A stretch of 64,000 nt of DNA from NCBI RefSeq assembly GCF_004346845.1, contig NZ_SMGI01000003.1:124001-188000 (forward strand), given 5' to 3'. A program made the position numbers and the translations under genes. Under the pieces are notes generated by a model, which was given only the letters and a program-made list of their open reading frames with translations, was not told the origin of the DNA and searched no databases. Numbering within the stretch: the stretch's first letter is position 1; every line of letters starts with the position of its first letter. This document shows, piece by piece, positions 8,153 to 16,166 of the stretch. The stretch comes from Winogradskyella wandonensis. Lineage in GTDB: Bacteria > Bacteroidota > Bacteroidia > Flavobacteriales > Flavobacteriaceae.

Positions 8153-8968
8153 ATGCAACAATTACAATCGGTTATAGAAAACGCATGGAATGACCGTTCA
8201 CTCTTAAAGAACCAGGTGACTATAGATGCTATAAGAAGTGTTATTAATCTTATAGATGAAGGCACACTTCGTGTTGCCGAGCCTGTTAAAGATGACTGGC
8301 AAGTTAACGAATGGGTAAAGAAAGCTGTAGTCCTTTATTTTCCTATTCAAAAAATGGAAACACTTGAGGCTGGTATTTTTGAATATCACGATAAAATGCC
8401 ATTAAAAAAAGACTACGCCAAAAAGGGTATAAGAGTTGTTCCTAATGCCGTGGCTCGCCACGGTGCTTATATTTCTAGCGGTGTAATTATGATGCCAAGC
8501 TACGTTAACATTGGTGCATACGTAGATGAAGGTACAATGGTAGATACGTGGGCGACAGTTGGCAGCTGTGCGCAGATTGGCAAAAATGTACATCTTTCTG
8601 GCGGTGTTGGTATTGGTGGTGTTTTAGAGCCTTTACAAGCTGCTCCTGTAATTATTGAAGATGGTGCTTTTATCGGAAGCCGTTGTATCGTTGTAGAAGG
8701 TGTTCGTGTTGAAAAAGAAGCCGTACTTGGTGCTAATGTGGTCTTAACCATGAGTACTAAAATTATAGATGTTACTGGTGATGAACCCGTTGAAATGAAA
8801 GGTCGCGTACCTGCACGTTCTGTTGTTATACCTGGAAGTTATACCAAAAAATTTCCTGCGGGTGAGTTCCAAGTACCTTGTGCATTAATTATAGGAAAAC
8901 GCAAAGAAAGTACAGATAAAAAGACATCGCTTAATGATGCTCTTAGAGAATATGATGTTGCGGTTTAG
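8153..8968 (+). CDS. dapD: 2,3,4,5-tetrahydropyridine-2,6-dicarboxylate N-succinyltransferase
   Basis: This 271-residue enzyme succinylates tetrahydrodipicolinate in the meso-diaminopimelate/lysine pathway, which also feeds peptidoglycan. It has a helical N-terminal domain, then a left-handed beta-helix of hexapeptide repeats from about residue 105 to 215 (GVIMMPSYVNIGAYVDEGTM and following, GAFIGSRCIVVEGV). Catalytic-region residues in DTWATVGSCAQIG are present. Length is standard. It is monocistronic, with a promoter at 8127 and a terminator at 8996. lysA, for the last step of the pathway, lies 30 kb away at 39231. Confidence 0.97.
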   Translation: MQQLQSVIENAWNDRSLLKNQVTIDAIRSVINLIDEGTLRVAEPVKDDWQVNEWVKKAVVLYFPIQKMETLEAGIFEYHDKMPLKKDYAKKGIRVVPNAVARHGAYISSGVIMMPSYVNIGAYVDEGTMVDTWATVGSCAQIGKNVHLSGGVGIGGVLEPLQAAPVIIEDGAFIGSRCIVVEGVRVEKEAVLGANVVLTMSTKIIDVTGDEPVEMKGRVPARSVVIPGSYTKKFPAGEFQVPCALIIGKRKESTDKKTSLNDALREYDVAV

Positions 8969-8995
8969 AATCTTCTCGCTTCAAAAGACAAAATA

Positions 8996-9048
8996 AAATC
9001 CCTTAATCCGAAGTTTTAAAGCATGGATTTTGGGATTTGTTTTTTTTA
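8996..9048 (+). terminator. intrinsic terminator after dapD
   Basis: AAATCCC-TT-AATCC (8996-9009) pairs with GGATT-TT-GGGATTT (9025-9038), interrupted only by a symmetric TT/TT. A GTTTTTTTT tract follows. It ends 17 bases before the next gene. Confidence 0.88.
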
Positions 9049-9064
9049 GTTGAAATTTGCCAAA

Positions 9065-10114
9065 ATGAAGATTTTGGTAATTCAACAGAAAATGATTGGA
9101 GACGTTTTAACGTCTAGTATTCTGATTGAAGCACTTAAACAAAAATATCCAGACGGCGAATTACACTACCTCATTAACTCACATACTTTTCCTGTAGTTC
9201 AGAATAATCCGTTTATAGACAAAATAGTATTTTTTGAGCCCAAGCACAAGGCCATAAGACATCTTATAAAACTAGGAAAGACAATTAAAAGCGAAAAGTA
9301 TGATATTGTTATTGATGTCTATGCAAAAATTAGTAGTCTACTACTAACCTACCTATCAAAATCTAAAATTAGAATTGGTTATCGTAAGTATTACACGCCA
9401 TTGGCTTATAATACTATTGTCGAAAGAAAAAAGACACCTGAATATAATTCTAGTTTAGCTTTAGAAAATAGAATGAAATTGCTAGAACCTTTAGGAATTT
9501 CGTTTTCTCCGATTTTACCAAAAATATATCTAACTGAAAAAGAAAAGCAAGAGGCTAAGCAGAGTTTGCAAGCACAAGGTTTAAACTTGCAATACCCAAC
9601 ATACATGATAAGCGTTCTAGGTAGTAGTCCAAAAAAAACTTACCCAGCAGAATACATGGCTAAATGTTTGGACTACCTTACTGAGGCAACTTTAAATCTT
9701 CAGCTATTATTCAATTATATCCCTAAACAAGAAGAGGAAGCCAAAGCTATTTTTAACTTTTGCAACAAGGCAACACAAAAACACATCTTTTTTGATATCT
9801 ACGGAAAAAGCCTTCGAGAGTTTTTAGCTATAACAGCGAATTGTGATGCATTAATTGGTAACGAAGGTGGCGCCGTAAATATGGCAAAAGCTTTGGATAT
9901 CCCAACCTTTACTATCTTTAACCCAGTTTTAAAGAAACAAAACTGGTTTGGAGCATCCGAGACTAAAAAGCATGTTGCTGTACATCTAGAAGACTATAAT
10001 GACCAAATTCATGAGGCTGCTAATAGCTCAAAAGATGTTGAAAATTTATATAAAAAATTTAAGCCCGAATACTTTAGAGAAAAGCTTTTAGCATTTCTAA
10101 AAACTATTCAATAA
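9065..10114 (+). CDS. glycosyltransferase family 9 (heptosyltransferase-like)
   Basis: This 349-residue GT-B protein resembles the ADP-heptose:LPS heptosyltransferase family. It begins MKILVIQQKMIGDVLTSSIL, the usual Rossmann start with Gly-Asp, and has the later family motif LIGNEGGAVNMAKALDIPTFTIF near residue 280, corresponding to the donor-site xGNDSGxxH region. GNEGG replaces the common GNDSG, and an Asn-Met replaces the usual His. I chose the ATG at 9065 over an in-frame TTG at 9050 because the strand starts at MKILV. It opens the surface-glycan locus, and the nucleotidyltransferase follows after 26 bp. Confidence 0.85.
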   Translation: MKILVIQQKMIGDVLTSSILIEALKQKYPDGELHYLINSHTFPVVQNNPFIDKIVFFEPKHKAIRHLIKLGKTIKSEKYDIVIDVYAKISSLLLTYLSKSKIRIGYRKYYTPLAYNTIVERKKTPEYNSSLALENRMKLLEPLGISFSPILPKIYLTEKEKQEAKQSLQAQGLNLQYPTYMISVLGSSPKKTYPAEYMAKCLDYLTEATLNLQLLFNYIPKQEEEAKAIFNFCNKATQKHIFFDIYGKSLREFLAITANCDALIGNEGGAVNMAKALDIPTFTIFNPVLKKQNWFGASETKKHVAVHLEDYNDQIHEAANSSKDVENLYKKFKPEYFREKLLAFLKTIQ

Positions 10115-10140
10115 ATCTCATTAAATAAAAACTATATCAA

Positions 10141-10821
10141 ATGAAAATTATAATACTTGCAGCCGGAATAGGATCTAGATTAGGTAACCCCTTTCCAAAA
10201 CCACTAACACCGCTAAAAAACGGAAAAAGTATTATGCAAATGCAAACTGAAAACATTGCATCGCGTTTTGATATAGACGATATAAATGTAGTTGTAGGAT
10301 TTAAAAAAGACTTAATCATGGAACGTTTCCCAGAGTTGACCTATGTTTACAATCCATTTTTTGATAGAACAAATACCTCTAAAAGTCTTTTAAAAGCTCT
10401 TAAAAAACAAAAAGACCAATCGGTTTTGTGGTTTAATGGCGATGTGGTTTTTGACGAAAAGCTATTGGATATCTTGATGCCTGCTATTGAAAAAAATCAA
10501 TCTTTTGTTGCTGTAAATACCAGCAAAGTAGCGGACGAGGAAGTAAAATACACCTTAGAAAACGGATACATAAACCAGCTATCTAAAACCGTTGAAAATG
10601 GTCTGGGCGAAGCTGTTGGTATTAATTTTATTTCTTCTAATGATATTCAGACTTTTATAACACGTCTAGAAGAGTGCGATGATAACGATTACTTTGAGCG
10701 TGGTTTAGAATTAGCCATAGAAAAAGACCAACTTCAAATCAAAGCTATTGACATCTCTAAATACAATTGTATGGAGATTGATTTTGTCGAAGATTTAGAG
10801 AATGTAAATAACATGCTTTAA
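10141..10821 (+). CDS. NTP transferase, LicC-like (phosphocholine cytidylyltransferase family)
   Basis: This 226-residue nucleotidyltransferase has the GT-A-like signature MKIIILAAGIGSRLG with the downstream Lys in NPFPKPLTPL. The VLWFNGDVVF motif near residue 100 supplies a metal-binding Asp, and MEIDFVEDLENV near the C-terminus gives a second. This pattern fits small cytidylyltransferases such as LicC that make CDP-activated small alcohols. It abuts the next gene with no spacer (stop at 10821, ATG at 10822). That gene is a CDP-alcohol phosphotransferase-like protein, so this enzyme probably supplies its donor. The exact substrate cannot be read from sequence. Confidence 0.75.
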   Translation: MKIIILAAGIGSRLGNPFPKPLTPLKNGKSIMQMQTENIASRFDIDDINVVVGFKKDLIMERFPELTYVYNPFFDRTNTSKSLLKALKKQKDQSVLWFNGDVVFDEKLLDILMPAIEKNQSFVAVNTSKVADEEVKYTLENGYINQLSKTVENGLGEAVGINFISSNDIQTFITRLEECDDNDYFERGLELAIEKDQLQIKAIDISKYNCMEIDFVEDLENVNNML

Positions 10822-11865
10822 ATGAAAACCATTCTTTTTTGTCAAAATAATTACGCCTTCGGGATACTGAACCCGATAAAAAAGGTTTTGGTCCATAAGG
10901 ATTATCAGTTTATCTGGTTTGTAGCTGATAAAATAAGAAACGATTTTCCCTACTCTGAAGATGCATATACTTCGGAAATTAAAGACTTAGAGGCTTTTAA
11001 AGCAGATGCTATTTTTGTACCTGGTAATGAAATTCCTCATTATTTAAGAGGTCTTAAAGTGCAAATATTTCATGGATTGGCCGGAGAAAAAAAAGGTCAC
11101 TTTAGAATTAGACATTATTTCGATTTATATCTTACTCAAGGCCCATATTTTACGGATAGGTTTAAGGAACTAAGTCAAATACATAAAGATTTTGATGTCA
11201 TTGAAACGGGTTGGCCTAAACTTGATATTTACGGAAAAGACAAAAACAAATACAATGATGATAAATTGTTATTATTAAGAGAATACGAGGCTGAAAAAAT
11301 TCTTTTATATGCGCCAACATTTTCGCCAAAGCTAACTTCTGCTCCATTTCTATTAGACGAATTAAAGCAATTAGCAGATAACAAGGATTATTTGATATTA
11401 TTAAAATTTCATCCTTTGATGGCACAAGAATGGATAGACGCCTATAAGTCGCTTGCAAAGGAAGTTTCAAATATTCTATTTCAAGAAGAAAAAAATATTA
11501 TCAAGTTTCTTTTGATTTCTGACCTCTTAATTAGCGATACCTCATCTGTTATCTACGAGTTTATCCTCTTGGATAAACCTGTAATTACTTTTAATAATAT
11601 TTCCGAAACGATTAATTGGGAAAATACAGACGACTATTCGCAACTCGAACACCTTGTAAAATCTAACCTTCAAGAAGACGTTTTTGCAGAGAAGCGTAGG
11701 TTAATAAAACAGCAGTTTCATCCTTACGAAGATGGTCTTTCCGCGCAGCGCATGGTTGAAGCGACAGAAACTTACATTAAAAAGCATGGCGTACCTAAAA
11801 AGCGAAAACTCTCTTTCTTAAGACGCTTAAAAATGAACTCTAAATTTGGTAAGGCATCAAAATAA
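10822..11865 (+). CDS. CDP-glycerol glycerophosphotransferase family protein
   Basis: This 347-residue protein resembles the catalytic domain of TagB/TagF-type CDP-glycerol:poly(glycerophosphate) transferases. Visible family features are QIFHGLAGEKKGH near residue 82 (the His-Gly region), LYLTQGPYFTDRF, LLYAPTFSPK near 160, LLKFHPLMAQEW with a conserved His near 197, and SDLLISDTSSVIYEFILLDKPVI near 235-257 (the SDYSS-type motif). The C-terminus is basic. In Gram-positives these build teichoic acids; here in a Gram-negative it more likely adds phospho-glycerol or another phospho-alcohol to LPS or a surface glycan. Its stop directly abuts the stop of the convergent GT2 gene. Confidence 0.8.
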   Translation: MKTILFCQNNYAFGILNPIKKVLVHKDYQFIWFVADKIRNDFPYSEDAYTSEIKDLEAFKADAIFVPGNEIPHYLRGLKVQIFHGLAGEKKGHFRIRHYFDLYLTQGPYFTDRFKELSQIHKDFDVIETGWPKLDIYGKDKNKYNDDKLLLLREYEAEKILLYAPTFSPKLTSAPFLLDELKQLADNKDYLILLKFHPLMAQEWIDAYKSLAKEVSNILFQEEKNIIKFLLISDLLISDTSSVIYEFILLDKPVITFNNISETINWENTDDYSQLEHLVKSNLQEDVFAEKRRLIKQQFHPYEDGLSAQRMVEATETYIKKHGVPKKRKLSFLRRLKMNSKFGKASK

Positions 11866-12690
11866 CTAGTGCTTTTTTATTCCGAAATTTGTGTAAGTAG
11901 ACTTTGTGCTTCTCGTTATCTTTCTTATCTCTTTATTAAACTTTTCTGCTTCCTCATTTTTATAAGGCCGCTCATGAAATAAATGTAAACAAATAGCACT
12001 GTAACGTATCTGTAAAAATCTTATACCGTTATTCATCATACGCTCTCCTACTTCTCTATCCTCACCACCATATTGCATGCGTTCGTCAAAACCATTAACG
12101 GCTAAAATATCTTTTTTATAACACGACACATTCATCCCATCAAAGGTTGCTTTGGTAGGTGTAATCCAATTTAAAAAAGCCGCCTTTTTTTTAGAAGTCG
12201 TTAACTTATTTAATTTGAATGATTTTGGTTGACCTTCTGCTAAAAGCCAATTCGTATCAAAACATTTTTGCTGCTTAATACTATCCTTTGTGATTTTATC
12301 CGAAATCGCTTTAGTGAGTTTAAAATATCCACCAGATAAAGCCGAGTTTGTTCTTTTTAATTTAAGATGTGTTTCAACAAAATCATTACGTGCAATGCAA
12401 TCGCCATCAGTAAATATCAAATAGTCGGAACTAGCAGCAACTATAGCCTTATTAAGGATTTTTGTTTTCTGAAAACCATTATCTTCTTGCCATAGATGTG
12501 TAACACTTATTTGTGTTTTCTCGGAGAAAGTATCTATAACAGCTTTTGTTTTATTATCAGAACCATCATCGGCTATAATAATTTCAAACTCTTTTATGGT
12601 TTGTAGATGGTAACTATACAATACCAACTCTAACCAATTTGGCTGATTATATGTGCTGATAATTACAGAAGCTTTTAATTGCTGAGACAT
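11866..12690 (-). CDS. glycosyltransferase family 2
   Basis: This 274-residue GT-A enzyme begins ASVIISTYNQPNWLELVL, with IIADDGSDNKTK near residue 40, the acidic donor motif TDGDCIARNDF near residue 95, and GGEDREVGERMMNNG near residue 220, typical of the GT2 subgroup with a galactosyltransferase-like C-terminal domain. It is clearly paralogous to the GT2 at 14261. It probably adds a sugar to the LPS core or O-chain at the cytoplasmic membrane face. A TATTTTTG box lies 4 bases before its ATG. Confidence 0.88.
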   Translation of the reverse strand: MSQQLKASVIISTYNQPNWLELVLYSYHLQTIKEFEIIIADDGSDNKTKAVIDTFSEKTQISVTHLWQEDNGFQKTKILNKAIVAASSDYLIFTDGDCIARNDFVETHLKLKRTNSALSGGYFKLTKAISDKITKDSIKQQKCFDTNWLLAEGQPKSFKLNKLTTSKKKAAFLNWITPTKATFDGMNVSCYKKDILAVNGFDERMQYGGEDREVGERMMNNGIRFLQIRYSAICLHLFHERPYKNEEAEKFNKEIRKITRSTKSTYTNFGIKKH

Positions 12691-12694
12691 GGGA

Positions 12695-12702
12695 CAAAAA
12701 TA
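12695..12702 (-). promoter_or_regulatory. -7 promoter box for the GT2 gene at 11866-12690
   Basis: The minus strand reads TATTTTTG, then four bases, then the ATG at 12690. This predicts a leaderless or nearly leaderless mRNA. No matching TTG was found 17-23 bp upstream. Confidence 0.45.
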
Positions 12703-12728
12703 CTACTTTTACAGTATAGAATTTTTTG

Positions 12729-13490
12729 ATGATAAAACTATCTGGAGTCATAATTACGTATAATGAGCAACGCAATATTAGGCAATGTCTTGAGTCATTA
12801 ACCAGTATTGTAGACGAAATAGTTGTGCTCGATTCCTTTTCTACAGATAATACAAAAGCAATCTGTACTGAATTTGGTGTTAAGTTTTATGAACAAAAAT
12901 TTCTAGGCTATGTAGAGCAAAAAAATGCAGCTTTAAAACTTGCCTCTTACGATTACATTATCTCGTTAGATGGTGATGAAAGTTTATCTCCGGAACTTCA
13001 AAAATCTATAAAAGAGCTTAAAAGTAATTGGGTACACGATGGTTACTATTGTAATCGTTTTAATAATTTTTGTGGGCAATGGATAAAATATTCAGATTGG
13101 TATCCTAACAAAAAACTGCGCGTTTTTGATAGACGAAAAGCCAAATGGATTGGTATAAATCCTCACGATAAAATTAGCCTAATTGATAATACGAAAGCTG
13201 GGAAATTAAAGGGTGATATTCTACATAAAACATATCAATCGTATTCAGAATTTAATCTAAAAACCGAACAATTTTCTACTCTAGCAGCCCAAGCCTATTT
13301 TGAAGAAGGTAAAACTGCTAATATTTTTAAAATAGTTTTTAATCCGACCTGGGCCTTCTTTAAAGCGTATGTACTTAGACTTGGTTTTTTAGACGGACTT
13401 AATGGTTTTATAATCTGTGTACAAACGGCAAATATTACATTTTTAAAATACACGAAGTTGTACGAATTACAGAAAAAGAGTAAAGTCTAG
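12729..13490 (+). CDS. glycosyltransferase family 2, WaaE/KdtX-like
   Basis: This 253-residue GT2 protein shows SGVIITYNEQRNIRQCLESL, DEIVVLDSFSTDNTKAI near residue 35 and the acidic motif ISLDGDESLSP near residue 80. It then has the diagnostic WYPNKKLRVFDRRKAKWIG stretch near residue 125 and HDKI, all typical of the WaaE/KdtX family that adds a sugar to the inner LPS core. I use the ATG at 12729; the TTG one codon earlier is less likely. It is transcribed divergently from the GT2 at 11866-12690 and convergently with the kinase-like gene at 13493. Confidence 0.85.
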   Translation: MIKLSGVIITYNEQRNIRQCLESLTSIVDEIVVLDSFSTDNTKAICTEFGVKFYEQKFLGYVEQKNAALKLASYDYIISLDGDESLSPELQKSIKELKSNWVHDGYYCNRFNNFCGQWIKYSDWYPNKKLRVFDRRKAKWIGINPHDKISLIDNTKAGKLKGDILHKTYQSYSEFNLKTEQFSTLAAQAYFEEGKTANIFKIVFNPTWAFFKAYVLRLGFLDGLNGFIICVQTANITFLKYTKLYELQKKSKV

Positions 13491-13492
13491 AT

Positions 13493-14251
13493 TTATTTTT
13501 TCCAAAATTTGAGCTTCTTTTTAAGACGCTTTTTTCGGTGATAGCGGTATTGAAAATCTTGGGTCTCTTGCCACATAGTTTTAAACACTTTGTCTTCATC
13601 TTCACCAGAAACAAGAGCATATTCACTGCTCATAATTTCAATCATAGATTTATGGATTGTTAGTTTAGACAGATTTTTCATTCGCGTATTAAAATCCATG
13701 TGTCCAAATTTCATCCTGTTTAAATCTACTAAATAAAAATGATACTGATTTTCGTCTTTTTTAATAAGCGTATTTCCAGGAGAATGGTCTAGAAAGTTAA
13801 TACCCTTTTCATGTAAGCTATAGGAAAATCGCGTAAAAGCACGCAGTATATCCTCGTAATTAGGATAATTAAAGTTTGTGGTTAAATCTCTATATGTCAA
13901 GTCTGCTTGAAGATGCTCGCTAGCGTAATAACTATCCTTAAATGTTAATAAGCCTTTGTTTTCAAAATAGCCTAAAGGTTTTGGCGTACCAACATTACAG
14001 CTTTGCAGATACTGCGCAAACTCAAAAGAGCGCTGAGCCTTAGATTTTCTAAAAAATCGATAGACAATTTTATTTATGAGGTTGGGTACTCTAAATGACT
14101 TAACATTAACTAAAGTCGACTCTATTTGTTTGGTCTTTATAACGTTCCTTTCACCATTGTTGAATAGCTGCCCTTCAGAATTAAAATTTGAAATAAATTC
14201 TGAAAGTTGATTATTAAATTTAGAATCGTCTGAAGCAAAGACTTTTTTCAT
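13493..14251 (-). CDS. lipopolysaccharide kinase InaA/Kdo-kinase-like protein
   Basis: This 252-residue protein has a protein-kinase-like fold of the InaA/KdkA type. A catalytic loop HEKGINFLDHSPGNTLI near residues 150-166 supplies Asp and Asn. The metal-binding strand FYLVDLNRMKFG near residues 177-188 has DLN where protein kinases have DFG. The basic N-terminal half (RVPNLINKIVYRFFRKSKAQRSFEF) fits a membrane-surface lipid substrate. Such enzymes phosphorylate Kdo or heptose of the LPS inner core, consistent with the flanking glycosyltransferases. It starts 9 bp after the GT2 at 14261 and is third in the FkbM-GT2-kinase operon. Confidence 0.82.
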   Translation of the reverse strand: MKKVFASDDSKFNNQLSEFISNFNSEGQLFNNGERNVIKTKQIESTLVNVKSFRVPNLINKIVYRFFRKSKAQRSFEFAQYLQSCNVGTPKPLGYFENKGLLTFKDSYYASEHLQADLTYRDLTTNFNYPNYEDILRAFTRFSYSLHEKGINFLDHSPGNTLIKKDENQYHFYLVDLNRMKFGHMDFNTRMKNLSKLTIHKSMIEIMSSEYALVSGEDEDKVFKTMWQETQDFQYRYHRKKRLKKKLKFWKK

Positions 14252-14260
14252 GCTACGAAA

Positions 14261-15046
14261 TTACAAATACTGATTGACTCCTTTTGGACTCAAAATTCGT
14301 TTACTTTTAATTGTTTCTTGTTCTATAACATCATTTTTTTCAAGATTATCCTTTGATTTTTCTTGATGATAGATATGATAAACAATCCCTTTATATCTTA
14401 AACGTCTTGCTAGTAATCCTTTATTATGGAATCGCAAGGCAAGTTCGGAGTCTTCTCTTCCCCATCCAACGAAATTTTCGTCATAACCATTAACTTCGAT
14501 AAAATCTGATTTAAAAAACGATGTATTACAACCTCTATATTTAGAAGAAAACTTCTCTTGCGCTTTGTAGAAACGCGCCAAAAAAGGAAAATGTAGACTT
14601 CTCGTTCGTTTCTTTATACCTCTAGAAAATATATTGAAAAAGGTTTGTTGTTTACTAAATAACACATCTAAATAAGGCTTTTGAATGTTAACTCTGCTTC
14701 CAAATAGATATACGCCTTTCTTCGCAAAACTTAAATGGTCTTTTACAAAAGCTGGATGCATAATACAGTCACCATCTACCTGAATTATGTATTCGCCTGT
14801 TGCAGATGCAATGGCTTTATTTAATATTTCTGCCTTTCTAAACCCCTTATCTTCATGCCAAATATGTTTAATTGGGATATTTAGTTTTGATTTAAATATA
14901 TCGATAAGACTCTTGGTTTCCTCAGAAGAGCCATCGTCCGCAATTATAACTTCAGTTGGTTTTGTTTTTTGATTCACCACGCTTTTAAGTACAAGCTCTA
15001 ATGCTTCTGGCCAATTGTATGTCGCTATAATTAATGAAGACTTCAT
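14261..15046 (-). CDS. glycosyltransferase family 2
   Basis: This 261-residue GT-A enzyme has SLIIATYNWPEALELVL at the N-terminus, VIIADDGSSEETKSL near residue 35, QVDGDCIMHPAF near residue 92 and the C-terminal GWGREDSELALRFHNKG near residue 200 with the ED pair. It is a paralogue of the GT2 at 11866-12690 across its length. It is the second gene of a minus-strand operon, 20 bp after the FkbM methyltransferase and 9 bp before the Kdo-kinase-like gene. It is likely an LPS core or O-antigen sugar transferase; donor and linkage cannot be read. Confidence 0.88.
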   Translation of the reverse strand: MKSSLIIATYNWPEALELVLKSVVNQKTKPTEVIIADDGSSEETKSLIDIFKSKLNIPIKHIWHEDKGFRKAEILNKAIASATGEYIIQVDGDCIMHPAFVKDHLSFAKKGVYLFGSRVNIQKPYLDVLFSKQQTFFNIFSRGIKKRTRSLHFPFLARFYKAQEKFSSKYRGCNTSFFKSDFIEVNGYDENFVGWGREDSELALRFHNKGLLARRLRYKGIVYHIYHQEKSKDNLEKNDVIEQETIKSKRILSPKGVNQYL

Positions 15047-15066
15047 CTCTATTATTCTCTCATCAC

Positions 15067-15993
15067 CTAGTTGAAAATGCTGTAGGCCTGAATCTCTAAT
15101 TTTTCTTTTGGAACTAAAAATACATTGTCAATCTTCTTACATGACTCAAAGGATGAAATTTTATTCCATTTCGAATCTTCTAATTTATACATAGAATAAT
15201 CTTTCGGAATTAAATCTGTAAAAATTGTTTCTATATTAACGCCCCGCGATGTATAAAACGGCTTATTAACCTCCATTAGCATGGTTGGTCTGTGAGCATT
15301 AATGCATTTCTGAGCACCTCGAAGAAAAAAATCCTCGTGACCTTCGATATCAATTTTAATTAAGTCGATGTTAAAATCATTTTTAAAATTAGGCCAAATA
15401 TCATCTAATACTTTTAGTTTAATTTCAGACACTTCAAATCCTTCGTCGAGTTTACCACCAGTAGGTATTGCAGCATTACCAGTCTTAGAGCCCTTTTTAA
15501 AATCTTCTCTCAGAGTAATTTTACTTGTTTTGTCCTCATCTGAAAGTCCATAGTTTTCTAGCTGGCAAATTGATTCTAGTTGGTTCAGTTCAATGTTCTT
15601 CTTGTGACGTCTATAATTACCTTCAAATGGCTCGAAAGATATTAGCTTTGTATTAAGATTATTATCTCTGATATATTTTCCATTGGCTACAGAATAAAAA
15701 CCAATATTTCCACCGACATCTAGTATAATAGACTCATCTTTTACGAGCCCTAAGAACGAAGAAAGTAAATCTTCGTCATAAAGACCCGTATAAAAGGCAT
15801 CTCTTTCGGTCCTAGTTGTTAGATTAACTATGATATTAGTTCCATCTTGCATTTTTGCCGTAACCAAAGGATTTGTACCGATTTTCAAAAAAAACCAATT
15901 TATTCTTTTGTAAATTTTCCTTAAAAATCTGTTGTTGGGAAGACGTCTGCTTAGTGACGAGAACGTATGAAGCAATTTTTCTCTGGATTGCAT
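15067..15993 (-). CDS. FkbM family methyltransferase
   Basis: This 308-residue SAM-dependent methyltransferase shows the class I SAM motif SIILDVGGNIGFYSVANGKY near residues 87-106, LISFEPFEGNYRRHKKNI near 125, and the FkbM hallmark IDLIKIDIEGHEDFFLRGA near 215, followed by PTMLMEVNKPF. FkbM enzymes O-methylate sugars and polyketides; in a glycan locus the substrate is probably a surface sugar, since terminal methylation often caps O-chains. It is the first gene of the operon running leftward into GT2 and the Kdo-kinase-like gene. A TATTTTTA box lies upstream at 16015-16022. Confidence 0.88.
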   Translation of the reverse strand: MQSREKLLHTFSSLSRRLPNNRFLRKIYKRINWFFLKIGTNPLVTAKMQDGTNIIVNLTTRTERDAFYTGLYDEDLLSSFLGLVKDESIILDVGGNIGFYSVANGKYIRDNNLNTKLISFEPFEGNYRRHKKNIELNQLESICQLENYGLSDEDKTSKITLREDFKKGSKTGNAAIPTGGKLDEGFEVSEIKLKVLDDIWPNFKNDFNIDLIKIDIEGHEDFFLRGAQKCINAHRPTMLMEVNKPFYTSRGVNIETIFTDLIPKDYSMYKLEDSKWNKISSFESCKKIDNVFLVPKEKLEIQAYSIFN

Positions 15994-16123
15994 TAAATTA
16001 GGAATTATTAGGGGTAAAAATACTAATTCTTGTTTTATAAGACCTTAAAGACATTATGTTATTTTTTTGCTCTGCTTCATGCTTCTTCTTTCATTAAAAT
16101 TAGGGTCTTCATTTTTGAAATTG

Positions 16124-16131
16124 TAAATTTG
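16124..16131 (+). promoter_or_regulatory. -7 promoter box for the CCA-adding enzyme gene
   Basis: TAAATTTG matches TAnnTTTG, 35 bases ahead of the ATG at 16167. No TTG is visible at the right distance upstream. Confidence 0.5.
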
Positions 16132-16166
16132 CATTCTAAAATTAAAGTGCTCTTTAATTTATCGAA

